A stretch of DNA of 50,797 bases from CAYFPO01 sp964345035 (GTDB lineage Bacteria > Fidelibacterota > Marinisomatia > SCGC-AAA003-L08 > GCA-002704045). This document shows, piece by piece, positions 27,770 through 35,489 of this stretch; position 1 is the stretch's first letter; each line of letters begins with the position of its first letter. The position numbers and the translations under genes were made by a program. The stretch spans positions 1-50,797 of the forward strand of contig CAYFPO010000011.1 in NCBI GenBank assembly GCA_964345035.1, in the 5' to 3' direction. The notes under the pieces are model-generated. The model was not told where the DNA came from. It ran no database searches and worked only from the letters and a program-made list of their open reading frames with translations.

Positions 27770-28387
27770 ATGAAAAGTAAAAACACAAAGCTGAACAATA
27801 TACTTGCAGGGATAATGCTTCTCAGCATTACGGGGCTCTTGTATCTAGGGGTAAATCAAACACCTGCTGATGAACCGGTAGTGACTATGGAAGAAATTGA
27901 ATGGAATACGGAATCAGCATTGGCGGAACCATTTACCAAAGTTAGTGCAGAATTAACTGATGTTTCCGTTGAATCTGATCCTGTTGAAATACTTCATCCG
28001 ATTGTAAAAACACTTTCACTTACTACTGAAATAAAAGACAGAGATCCTTTAGATGAACTCACATTTGTTGATGCCAATCTGGAAAAGTTTTTTGTTCATA
28101 CATCCATCGAAACAACTACGGAGACCACCATTAGTCACGTTTATAAATTTGATGGGGAAGAAATTGCCAGGGTACCGATAAATGTGGGTGTATCACCCGG
28201 ATGGCGCTGCTGGAGTTCAAAATTTCTGGATCCAATTTGGGTTGGAAATTGGACTGTGGAAATCCAATCAGAAAATGGTGATGTGCTGGCTGAAAAATCG
28301 TTTACAGTTACTAACCCTATGATTGAAATTCAACCCCAATTCGAAGAACTGGAAGCACCTGCAGAAGAAATTACAATCATAAATTGA
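27770..28387 (+). CDS. DUF2914 domain protein, membrane-anchored
   Basis: The 205-residue protein has an N-terminal hydrophobic anchor or signal (NILAGIMLLSITGLLYLGV), an acidic linker and a C-terminal DUF2914 domain at about 105-185 (ETTISHVYKFDGEEIARVPINVG, SPGWRCWSSKFLDP, GNWTVEIQSENGDVLAEKSF). DUF2914 is a small beta domain of unknown role in exported proteins. An AAAGGA site precedes the ATG. It is a single plus-strand gene between two minus-strand operons. Confidence 0.82.
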   Translation: MKSKNTKLNNILAGIMLLSITGLLYLGVNQTPADEPVVTMEEIEWNTESALAEPFTKVSAELTDVSVESDPVEILHPIVKTLSLTTEIKDRDPLDELTFVDANLEKFFVHTSIETTTETTISHVYKFDGEEIARVPINVGVSPGWRCWSSKFLDPIWVGNWTVEIQSENGDVLAEKSFTVTNPMIEIQPQFEELEAPAEEITIIN

Positions 28388-28399
28388 AACCAAATTGTT

Positions 28400-28430
28400 C
28401 AGGGAGTCCCGACAAAATCGGGATTCCCTG
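28400..28430. terminator. Strong hairpin between convergent genes
   Basis: A 13-bp stem with one G-T wobble and a 5-base loop (CAGGGAGTCCCGA ... TCGGGATTCCCTG) lies 12 bases after the DUF2914 stop and 9 before the CHAT gene stop. No clear T run follows on either strand, so it may act as a transcript-end barrier for both convergent genes. Confidence 0.5.
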
Positions 28431-28438
28431 GATCAGGT

Positions 28439-30079
28439 TTAGTTGAACCTGCCTGAATGCCAATCTGATTCGACCTGTTGAATTTGAATGATGGTATCCT
28501 GCCTGATAGTCAAAATCTGATCATAACTGATTTTTTTAATGATGATAATATACCGATGGGGTTGAGGATTTACTTGAAGGTAAATAGATTTTCCGGTAAA
28601 AATTGTACTATGTTGATCAATAACTAATGAAAATTCCAAATCATCGCTCTCAAAAACTACCGATGGTGAATCACTGTTTGATAATACAGTATTTACAGAA
28701 TCAATCGAAATACGGGGAACATCATAAAAGTGTTCTTCAGTGATTATGACATTCGGCATATTGATTGGCATCAATCCCCAGGTATGATCCATTTTTCCGT
28801 AAGTATATTTTTGATCTAAATGTCCATTTTTTGTGATTAATAACGAATCACCAGATTTTATTGCCAGTTCACACGGAGATTTGGATACTCGCCTGCCGTT
28901 AATTAAAATTTCACTTCCAGGAGGAATAGTCCGAATCTGCATAGTGTCTGTGTGAAACCTCATCACTCCGAACATTACCAGTAAACCCATTAAAGTTACC
29001 ATAACACCAAAAACCAACGATTTTTTCTGTATGTTAAATTTTGGAACTACTGTTTTGGTTTGGTTGGTTAATTGAAGTCTAGAATTTCCAAATAAAACAT
29101 AAAAACACCATGATAAATTTGACATTCCAAATTTTGATACTAATTTCTTTTTAGCTAAATATACAGAATTACCAATTGTTTTACCTGCCATTAAAAATTG
29201 ATAAAATGATTGAGAAAAAACAGCCGCTTCTCTGCTTGGAATTAATCCGGTTGTAGTTATAATTGAATGTACTCCTTTTTTGAGAAACTCCCTAATAAAT
29301 CCTCCAATACAAAATTCCTGGTGAAAACCACATGAATTACTAAATATAAATTCAGGAACAGTCATGAGGTCCGAAACATCTGCCTGGTTGAATATTGTAT
29401 CTTCCAGCAACCATCCTGATTTCCCATTTTTTACGGTAAAATGTCCGGAAAAATGGAATAAATTATTATTCGAAAGCGATTCAATCAGTTCTAATTTGTC
29501 AATGCTTAATCCAAAATGAGGACCTGAAACTGACAGCTTTTGTCCTAAAACATCATTAATAGTTTGCAACTCAGTTTGGACAGATTCACTGATTGATTTG
29601 TCATCTGTGGGATTCCCAAATAAGACTGCTTTTGTAAAATTTGGTTTATTTCTCGATTTTTCTCTGGTATTTTTCTCTTTTGTATAAATCTGCCGGGTAA
29701 TGATAAATCCTTCCCAGAGGAACATTGTGCCTGTGTAAAAATTCTCAAAAGGAATGATCACCAGATTTTCATCCATTGTGATTAAAAGCTGATTGGGGTT
29801 TTCTGAATTTATTTTATCAGTTAGCTCACTTGCGATTTCACCGAAAAATGCCTGAAACAGTAAATTTGCTTTTTTCTTATATTTATCCAATAGTGATACA
29901 TTTGGACCTCTTCTCAAATAATCTCCCGGAATATATCTTACTATTTCATCTATATATACCTGTATGGATTCCAACGATATTTGACGGTAGGATTTCAGCA
30001 CATGGGAATGTTCACTTCCCTCATAAAAATTAACTCTGAGAATCCCCTTGGATAATTCCAATATTTCCAGACGAATCAT
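28439..30079 (-). CDS. Membrane-anchored CHAT-domain protease with PEGA domain
   Basis: The 546-residue protein has an N-terminal CHAT (caspase-like) domain. The dyad is His213 in LFHFSGHF and Cys250 in FSNSCGFH. Earlier strands ITMDENLVIIPFENFY and AVLFGNPTDD and the later SREAAVFSQSFYQFLMAGKTIGNS are typical of CHAT proteins. A membrane helix follows at about 354-373, then a PEGA-like domain (IPPGSEILINGRRVSKSPCE, 385-430) and a beta-rich C-terminus outside the membrane. It is the last gene of an operon with an anti-sigma-like gene and an ECF sigma gene. CHAT proteases are known to cut regulators of sigma factors in type III-E CRISPR systems (Csx29/Csx30); a similar role here is inference. 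Confidence 0.85.
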   Translation of the reverse strand: MIRLEILELSKGILRVNFYEGSEHSHVLKSYRQISLESIQVYIDEIVRYIPGDYLRRGPNVSLLDKYKKKANLLFQAFFGEIASELTDKINSENPNQLLITMDENLVIIPFENFYTGTMFLWEGFIITRQIYTKEKNTREKSRNKPNFTKAVLFGNPTDDKSISESVQTELQTINDVLGQKLSVSGPHFGLSIDKLELIESLSNNNLFHFSGHFTVKNGKSGWLLEDTIFNQADVSDLMTVPEFIFSNSCGFHQEFCIGGFIREFLKKGVHSIITTTGLIPSREAAVFSQSFYQFLMAGKTIGNSVYLAKKKLVSKFGMSNLSWCFYVLFGNSRLQLTNQTKTVVPKFNIQKKSLVFGVMVTLMGLLVMFGVMRFHTDTMQIRTIPPGSEILINGRRVSKSPCELAIKSGDSLLITKNGHLDQKYTYGKMDHTWGLMPINMPNVIITEEHFYDVPRISIDSVNTVLSNSDSPSVVFESDDLEFSLVIDQHSTIFTGKSIYLQVNPQPHRYIIIIKKISYDQILTIRQDTIIQIQQVESDWHSGRFN

Positions 30080-30097
30080 TGAAATTGGATTTATTTT

Positions 30098-30703
30098 TTA
30101 GTTAACAGTGATATGAATTTGACCTAAAATTGTAGAATTCTCTTCCACAGAAATAAGTGTATTCCCATTTTCTATTTGCACAGGTTTGGTAACACACGAT
30201 TTATCAGGCAGTAAATTTAATTCTTTCTTCCCCTGCATTAATATTTTGAATCGAATTGATTGGGATTGATCCATTTCATTTATTTTTATTCTTAAGGATA
30301 TTTTATCAGTTTGCATAATTTCCAATAGTATTGGATAATCCGAGCAGGTTACTGAAAATACTTTCATTGATTCATCTTTGCTTCGAACCGGTATGGGAAT
30401 TAGTGATAAATTCGGACGGAAAAAATCCTTTCCTTTTATGATTTCTAAAAATCCCTCAGTTTTTTTCAAAATGATCTCAAATAAATTATTTGGAGAAATT
30501 CCCAGCATAGTCATCACACTTTTTTCCAAATATTGTGGTGGTTGTAATTTGGGCTGCTCGGCAACCATTTCTTTCAAAAGTTTCACTTTGCCATACAATT
30601 CCGGATCATTTCTTAAAATATTAGTGACACGGTCACTCTCTTCTTTGGGTAGTTTATTTTCTACATAAAATAGAATTTCTTCCTCTGATAATTTATTTTT
30701 CAT
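30098..30703 (-). CDS. Anti-sigma-like protein
   Basis: The protein of about 201 residues starts with a helical segment (LSEEEILFYVENKLPKEESD, then RVTNILRNDPELYGKVKLLK) like the N-terminal sigma-binding part of anti-sigma factors, but lacks the HxxxCxxC zinc site. It has no clear membrane helix. The C-terminal half is beta-rich. I chose ATG 30703; a TTG six codons upstream is possible. Its place directly after the ECF sigma gene (45 bases) and before the CHAT protease supports the call. The name rests mainly on context. Confidence 0.6.
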   Translation of the reverse strand: MKNKLSEEEILFYVENKLPKEESDRVTNILRNDPELYGKVKLLKEMVAEQPKLQPPQYLEKSVMTMLGISPNNLFEIILKKTEGFLEIIKGKDFFRPNLSLIPIPVRSKDESMKVFSVTCSDYPILLEIMQTDKISLRIKINEMDQSQSIRFKILMQGKKELNLLPDKSCVTKPVQIENGNTLISVEENSTILGQIHITVN

Positions 30704-30748
30704 ACGATTCTTAATTGTCAAGTTTGATTTTAAATTTAATTTGCACTG

Positions 30749-31330
30749 TTATTCACTTGTTAGACGAGAAGTGTGATTTTTTTCTTTTAAGATTTTTCGG
30801 ATTTTCTTTAACGCTCTGTATTTTATACTGCTGATGGTATTAAGCGGTTTATTTAGTTTTTCTGCAATTTCTCTTTCTTTCATTTCCTTAAAAAAGTAAA
30901 AATCAATTACTTCCTGTTCATAACCTGATAAATGCTTAAAACAATATTGTAGTGTTTCTGAATCAATTGCATGATCATTTCCATTTGCAACCTGTCCCTC
31001 AGAATCAACCCATTGTAAATTATGTTTATATCCGGATGATCTCAGATAATCTTTAACAGTGTTTATGACGATCATGTAAAGATATGTGGTAAATTTTGAT
31101 TTTCTATTCCAATTTTTTATTCTGTATTTATTTTTTTCAAATAATTTAAGAAAAACTGATTGATACAAATCATCAATTTCTTCTCTGTTTAATTGAGTGA
31201 ATTTATATAGTGCTCCATAGATATATGGACTGGTTAATTCAACAAATCTTACAATAATTTTTTCATTGTCATTTAAGACTTCTCGAATTAGGTATTCGTC
31301 TATTGATACAATTTTATTGTAATTTTTCAT
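30749..31330 (-). CDS. ECF-family RNA polymerase sigma factor
   Basis: The 193-residue protein has region 2 (EEIDDLYQSVFLKLFEKNKY ... KFTTYLYMIVINTVKDYLR) at about 50-105 and region 4 (LSGYEQEVIDFYFFKEMKER, then EIAEKLNKPLNTISSIKYRALKKIRKIL) at 125-180. It lacks regions 1 and 3, as ECF factors do. It is the first gene of the sigma / anti-sigma / CHAT operon and has a 57-base gap to a divergent AbrB-like gene; both promoters must lie in that gap. ECF factors often drive their own operon, but I cannot see the promoter boxes clearly. Confidence 0.9.
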   Translation of the reverse strand: MKNYNKIVSIDEYLIREVLNDNEKIIVRFVELTSPYIYGALYKFTQLNREEIDDLYQSVFLKLFEKNKYRIKNWNRKSKFTTYLYMIVINTVKDYLRSSGYKHNLQWVDSEGQVANGNDHAIDSETLQYCFKHLSGYEQEVIDFYFFKEMKEREIAEKLNKPLNTISSIKYRALKKIRKILKEKNHTSRLTSE

Positions 31331-31387
31331 ATTAAATACAGGTGATAAAAAAAGTTTTCATCTGAATTTTATTAAAAAACCAAAAAC

Positions 31388-31861
31388 ATGAAATTAATCC
31401 GTGTTCAAATCCAAAAGATCCGCAATCATTTTTATATTCGTCTACCAAAATTAATTGTTGATCGGTTTAAATTAGGTGATGGTGATGAGTTGGAAATAAG
31501 CCTCCATTCTAAAACTCCCTTCACCCAAGGTGATCTATGGGATCCACCACCGCAGGAAATTAACCGTATATTGTTTTTTGTTCCAAATGATACACATAGT
31601 ATGAATATGTATAATCGTATTTATGTTCCAGCAAAATATCGATTTTTCTTCCCTTCCTCAAATATAGACTTTATTCTGGAAACCAATATGGGAAATATTC
31701 GGACTCATATGACTTCCGACGGTTATTTCACACAGGGAATGCGTCAGTGGTTTTATGCGAATGGTCCATTAATACCCGGGGATCTATTGAAAATCAGGTC
31801 ATTGGATGAAAAAAAATCACTATATCAATTAATTTGTGAAAAAAAGGAAGTGAAAAAATAA
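31388..31861 (+). CDS. AbrB/SpoVT-like DNA-binding domain protein
   Basis: The 157-residue protein starts with a swapped-hairpin-like segment (IRNHFYIRLPKLIVDRFKLGDGDELEISL) typical of AbrB/MazE transcription regulators. A second beta-rich domain follows (about 55-150; RIYVPAKYRFFFPSSNIDFI, LIPGDLLKIRSLDEKK), whose LxPGD turn also resembles swapped-barrel or B3-like DNA-binding folds. No partner toxin is next to it. It is divergent from the ECF operon and followed at once by a mini membrane gene and a SelW-like selenoprotein gene. Its target is unknown. Confidence 0.65.
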   Translation: MKLIRVQIQKIRNHFYIRLPKLIVDRFKLGDGDELEISLHSKTPFTQGDLWDPPPQEINRILFFVPNDTHSMNMYNRIYVPAKYRFFFPSSNIDFILETNMGNIRTHMTSDGYFTQGMRQWFYANGPLIPGDLLKIRSLDEKKSLYQLICEKKEVKK

Positions 31862-32032
31862 TTGCAGCAGACAATATTATTTCTTTTTTTTGTTGCTTTA
31901 GGTATGGTAGGTTTTAAACTCATCTGGCGAAGAACCGGTAATTATGACATTGATTTCATCACAAAACTGATTGGCTGGGTTCTTCTCATACCTGCTGTTT
32001 GGGGTATTATTGATTCTCTAAGATTATTATAG
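31862..32032 (+). CDS. Mini membrane protein (about 56 residues)
   Basis: The frame opens with TTG directly after the stop of the AbrB-like gene, with AAGGAAG 11 bases before it; an in-frame ATG lies at 31904. It encodes two hydrophobic segments, ILFLFFVALGMVGFKLIW and LIGWVLLIPAVWGIIDSL, joined by a short polar RRTGNYDIDF. It ends just before the GGAG site of the SelW-like gene, so the three genes form a transcription unit. I do not recognise the family. Confidence 0.55.
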   Translation: MQQTILFLFFVALGMVGFKLIWRRTGNYDIDFITKLIGWVLLIPAVWGIIDSLRLL

Positions 32033-32042
32033 AAGGAGTAAA

Positions 32043-32273
32043 ATGAAATTTGAAATAGAATTCTGCATTAAATGAAATTACCATCCGGAATTCGACCGTG
32101 TGTCGAATCTTATAAAATCCAATGATTCAAATTCTGAAATAATTGGAAACTCCGATCCTCCCAGGTCAGGAGCATTCGAAGTGAAGATGGATGGAAATTT
32201 GGTCTATTCAAAATTTAAAACAAATACTTTTCCAACCGAAAAGGATGTTAATTCCTGGTTTAAATCTAAATGA
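32043..32273 (+). CDS. SelW/Rdx-family selenoprotein (CxxU), in-frame UGA
   Basis: A frame of 76 codons starts at ATG 32043 with AAGGAG 9 bases upstream and ends at TGA 32271. Codon 11 is TGA (32073-32075). Read through, it starts MKFEIEFCIKU then NYHPEFDRV, and ends with GAFEVKMDGNLVYSK and FPTEKDVNSWF. This matches the Rdx/SelW plan: beta strand, CxxC or CxxU redox motif, then GxFEVxVDGxLVxS and FPxxxEL. The UGA sits exactly at the second Cys, so it is read as selenocysteine 11. These small thioredoxin-fold proteins probably handle thiol or peroxide redox chemistry. A stem-loop right after the UGA supports this. A standard gene finder would miss or truncate it. Confidence 0.85.
32090..32108 (+). 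promoter_or_regulatory. Bacterial SECIS-like stem-loop for the SelW-like gene
   Basis: A perfect 7-bp stem (ATTCGAC / GTCGAAT) with the 5-base loop CGTGT begins 14 bases after the UGA; the loop starts 21 bases after it. Known bacterial SECIS loops lie about 16-37 bases after the UGA and carry a G in the first two loop positions. Both hold here. The loop resembles CGTGA in the second selenoprotein gene. Confidence 0.7.
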
Positions 32274-32520
32274 AACAGACATTTCACGATTGAATTAATT
32301 CATATCTAAGTGTCAATTAATTTATATCTAATTATTGTATAGTATTCAGATTTAGAGTATCTTATCGGTCTGGAAGGCGGAATTTTTTACTAAATATAGG
32401 TTGTCTAACGAAGTGGTGGAATAAACCACATAATATTGATTTGTATCACGTGCAGAAAATTGGATTTCTATGTAACTTTTTGTCTGCTTAATTAGATACA
32501 ATGTTTGGTACCTAAAATAA

Positions 32521-35016
32521 ATGATTAACAAATTTAACAATAAGAATATATTTTTAGTACTGTTTTGGGTTTGTACAATATTAACTATATCCCATTCTCA
32601 GGAAGTATATCGATGGGCTTTGGAATTTAATGCCAGGGATGTTGATACTCTCGGGATAGGTGATTATATCAGACTTGAAATGGAAGATCATGAACCATAC
32701 GCCGATTGTGGTGTGGATAATCTATGTGATGAGGATGAACCTGGCTATGATGAAGAATCCAATCCTGACCCTGAAGGTGATAATTACAATATTGATTTTA
32801 ACCCAACCGGTACAGAAAATAATAACAAATGGGATGGTGATATATATCATGATTTTAATGAAAATTGCCAGTGGGATGAAGGTGAATATTTTGTGGATCG
32901 GAATGAGAATGGAATTTATGATATTGGTGAAAATTATGATGATTTAAATGAGGATTGTAAATTTGAGGAAGGCGGTGATGACGGCTGGCGTCAGGGTGAG
33001 GATGAATTTGATATTCCGCCACCATTAGGAGATCATACTAATATTAAATTCAAACACCTGGAATGGTTAGGTGAAGAAGACGTCAATGGATTTGAATGTT
33101 GCGAGAGTGTATCATTCTCAGTTGATAAACGAGCCTGGCACACTCCGGATGAAATTATCAGATGGGATATTTACGGCAATACTTCTGGTGTTGAAGGTTC
33201 AATACTACTTTCCTGGAGCGTTGATTCCCTTGAATGGGAAGGCTGGGAATATAATATTTATCTACATACAGAAGGCTCCGTCTATAATATGCGGGATATT
33301 GAATCTCTAATTGTAGACAATGAAACACTTTCATCTTCTGAACCAAATATTTCAATTGTAATTGGTGAATGTGCAGAATCTGGTACTGTCACATTTTATT
33401 ATGATAATGATGAAGATGGTTTAGGCTCCTGTGGATCTATTCCTGAATCTGAAATTTGCCCCAAAGAATTTTGTGAGGGAAAAGAAACAGGAGAATGTTC
33501 AATTGTATTGGATGAGGAGGATGATCCGGTCTGTCCCGAAAATTTTATTTACAATCCCGGCTTACATTCGTGTATGTATCCTGAAAATATAAGTGAAGAA
33601 AATTGTGTAGCACTCGGAGGAAATGAATGGACTGCAAAATGGGTACTCAATGAAGTAGATGTAAATGATGACCTGTTTTGTGAATCTAATAATATTGATG
33701 ACTGTAATATTTGTGATGGAGGAAATGAAAATAAAGACTGCACGGGAGTTTGCTTTGGTACTGCCTTTGTAGATGATTGCGGAGTCTGTGCAGGAGGTAC
33801 TACCGGTCTGGAACCAAATCTTGAAATCAGTGATGAGTATATAGTTGGACCTGATGCGGACTGCAATGGTGAATGTTTTGGTGAGGCGGTAGTGGACGAT
33901 TGCAGCGTATGTGTTGGAGGGACCACCGGATTAGTAGGTAATGATGTTGACGGATGTTTGGTCTGTCCTGCAAATGGAGTATTTGACTGCGATTATTATT
34001 TTGATACCTTTATTTGTGTTGATGAAGATTACAGCTACAATATGGGTCCTGCATGTGACGGTGTTTGTTTTGTTGATGAAGAATACAGTGGTGCATTCTT
34101 TGATGATTGTGATATATGTTCTGAGGGTGGTACGGGTCATCTGCCAAACTCTGATGAAGATTGCCTTGAACAGATTTTTACACCGGGAATTATTGATTTA
34201 ACTGCTTTATCCACCGAATCCACTGTTGAACTTAATTGGACTTATCAAGCTGATATTCCAGCTGCAGCAGGATTCAATATATATTTCCTCGATGAAGGTA
34301 TTAATGAATGGATTTTGATTGGATTAACTGAAAATTGGTCATATTCTGTTGAAGAAATTAATGCAGGTACATTTGCTGTTTCAATCCTTGACTCATACGG
34401 GCATGAATCAGACTGGTCTGAACCGGTCACAGCAACTGCATTTGAAGTATATACTTATGATCTCCATGATGGTAATAATTTAATCAGTTTTCGCGGTTTG
34501 CCGGAAAATGACGCAATTGGTCATATTTTTCAGGATATTGAAGAATACGTTACGGGTGTGATCGGTGAAGGAGTTGCAGCAAGTTATCTCGGAGATGGTG
34601 TTTGGGTCGGCAGCTTGTTAAATATTAGACCAAGTAGTGGATACTGGGTTATCATGAACTTACCTGATCCGGAAGGAATCATAACTTACACTTTGAATCA
34701 GGCATATCCGACTGATCAGACCTTAATTTATTCACTCCATGATGGTGCAAACCTTATCTCCTATATTGGAGTAGACAGTACCTCGGTTCCGGCAGCAATT
34801 CCTGATGATGCAGAAATATATTTTGAAGGCGTAATCGGTGAAGGTGTTGCTGCAAGTAATATTGGTGGTGGTACCTGGGTAGGCAGTTTACAACATTGGA
34901 GAACTCAAAGAGGATATTGGGTAATTATTGACATAGTTCCGGATGATGCAATTGTAGAAATGCAATGGGAGATACCCCCGCCGCTACAATCTACTCCAGG
35001 AAAGAACACCCAATAA
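32521..35016 (+). CDS. Large secreted cysteine-rich protein with fibronectin III domain
   Basis: The 831-residue protein has a signal peptide (IFLVLFWVCTILTISHSQ), an acidic Asp/Glu/Asn-rich region (residues 40-170), a beta domain, then at about 385-560 several short cysteine-rich units of the type DDCGVCAGGT or DDCSVCVGGT with CNGECFGEAV. A fibronectin III domain follows (about 560-640, ending WSEPVTATA). Two tandem repeats close the protein, each starting LHDGxNLIS and containing GVIGEGVAAS and GxWVGSL. The DDCGVC units are frequent in Marinimicrobia surface proteins. It has neither a dockerin-like tail nor a Por sorting domain. The function is unknown. Confidence 0.8.
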   Translation: MINKFNNKNIFLVLFWVCTILTISHSQEVYRWALEFNARDVDTLGIGDYIRLEMEDHEPYADCGVDNLCDEDEPGYDEESNPDPEGDNYNIDFNPTGTENNNKWDGDIYHDFNENCQWDEGEYFVDRNENGIYDIGENYDDLNEDCKFEEGGDDGWRQGEDEFDIPPPLGDHTNIKFKHLEWLGEEDVNGFECCESVSFSVDKRAWHTPDEIIRWDIYGNTSGVEGSILLSWSVDSLEWEGWEYNIYLHTEGSVYNMRDIESLIVDNETLSSSEPNISIVIGECAESGTVTFYYDNDEDGLGSCGSIPESEICPKEFCEGKETGECSIVLDEEDDPVCPENFIYNPGLHSCMYPENISEENCVALGGNEWTAKWVLNEVDVNDDLFCESNNIDDCNICDGGNENKDCTGVCFGTAFVDDCGVCAGGTTGLEPNLEISDEYIVGPDADCNGECFGEAVVDDCSVCVGGTTGLVGNDVDGCLVCPANGVFDCDYYFDTFICVDEDYSYNMGPACDGVCFVDEEYSGAFFDDCDICSEGGTGHLPNSDEDCLEQIFTPGIIDLTALSTESTVELNWTYQADIPAAAGFNIYFLDEGINEWILIGLTENWSYSVEEINAGTFAVSILDSYGHESDWSEPVTATAFEVYTYDLHDGNNLISFRGLPENDAIGHIFQDIEEYVTGVIGEGVAASYLGDGVWVGSLLNIRPSSGYWVIMNLPDPEGIITYTLNQAYPTDQTLIYSLHDGANLISYIGVDSTSVPAAIPDDAEIYFEGVIGEGVAASNIGGGTWVGSLQHWRTQRGYWVIIDIVPDDAIVEMQWEIPPPLQSTPGKNTQ

Positions 35017-35066
35017 ATCAACTCAATATTTCTTAGTAACCACTAAAACCAAAAAATTTTCTGACT

Positions 35067-35474
35067 TTGAACACAGTCAAAATACATCGTTCTGATTTCA
35101 GTAATTTTTTTGAAATGGAAACCCGTTGGAAGGATTTGGATTCGTTGGGTCATGTTAATAACTCTGTGTTTTTAACCTATATTGAATCCGCAAGAATTAA
35201 TATGTTGTCTCAATGGGAATTTGAAAATCCACCCTTTATAATGGCATCTGTGAAACTAGATTATCTCAAACAACTCAGTCATCCGTCAAAATTATCTATC
35301 GGAAATAAAATTTCGAGATTGGGAAATACTAGTTTTGATATTCTATCAGCTTTGTTTGCAGATGAGGAAGATACACCGACTGCGATTGCTGTGATCACTT
35401 TAGTGTGCTTTGATTATCAAACACAGAAATCAATTACTGTACCCGAGGTAATTAGAGCGTCGTATGAAGGCTGA
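35067..35474 (+). CDS. Hotdog-fold acyl-CoA thioesterase (4HBT/YbgC-like)
   Basis: The 135-residue protein has the motif RWKDLDSLGHVNNSVFLTYIE, where the Asp and the GHVNN segment mark the active site of 4-hydroxybenzoyl-CoA-type thioesterases. It is of full length for a single hotdog. The frame starts at TTG 35067; no better ATG precedes the motif, though an ATG lies at about 35115. It probably hydrolyses an acyl-CoA, substrate unknown. It is 50 bases after the large secreted protein gene and converges on the minus-strand selenoprotein gene. Confidence 0.82.
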   Translation: MNTVKIHRSDFSNFFEMETRWKDLDSLGHVNNSVFLTYIESARINMLSQWEFENPPFIMASVKLDYLKQLSHPSKLSIGNKISRLGNTSFDILSALFADEEDTPTAIAVITLVCFDYQTQKSITVPEVIRASYEG

Positions 35475-35489
35475 TTCTTTCCGGGAATT

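Noticed and set aside
28439..32273. CHAT/sigma cluster as a type III-E CRISPR (Craspase) locus
   Set aside because: No cas7-11 gene, no repeats and no other cas genes are in the window.
32352..32540. Minus-strand 62-codon frame upstream of the large secreted gene
   Set aside because: It covers the promoter and start of the plus-strand gene and shows no recognisable motif. I see nothing else in 32274-32520.
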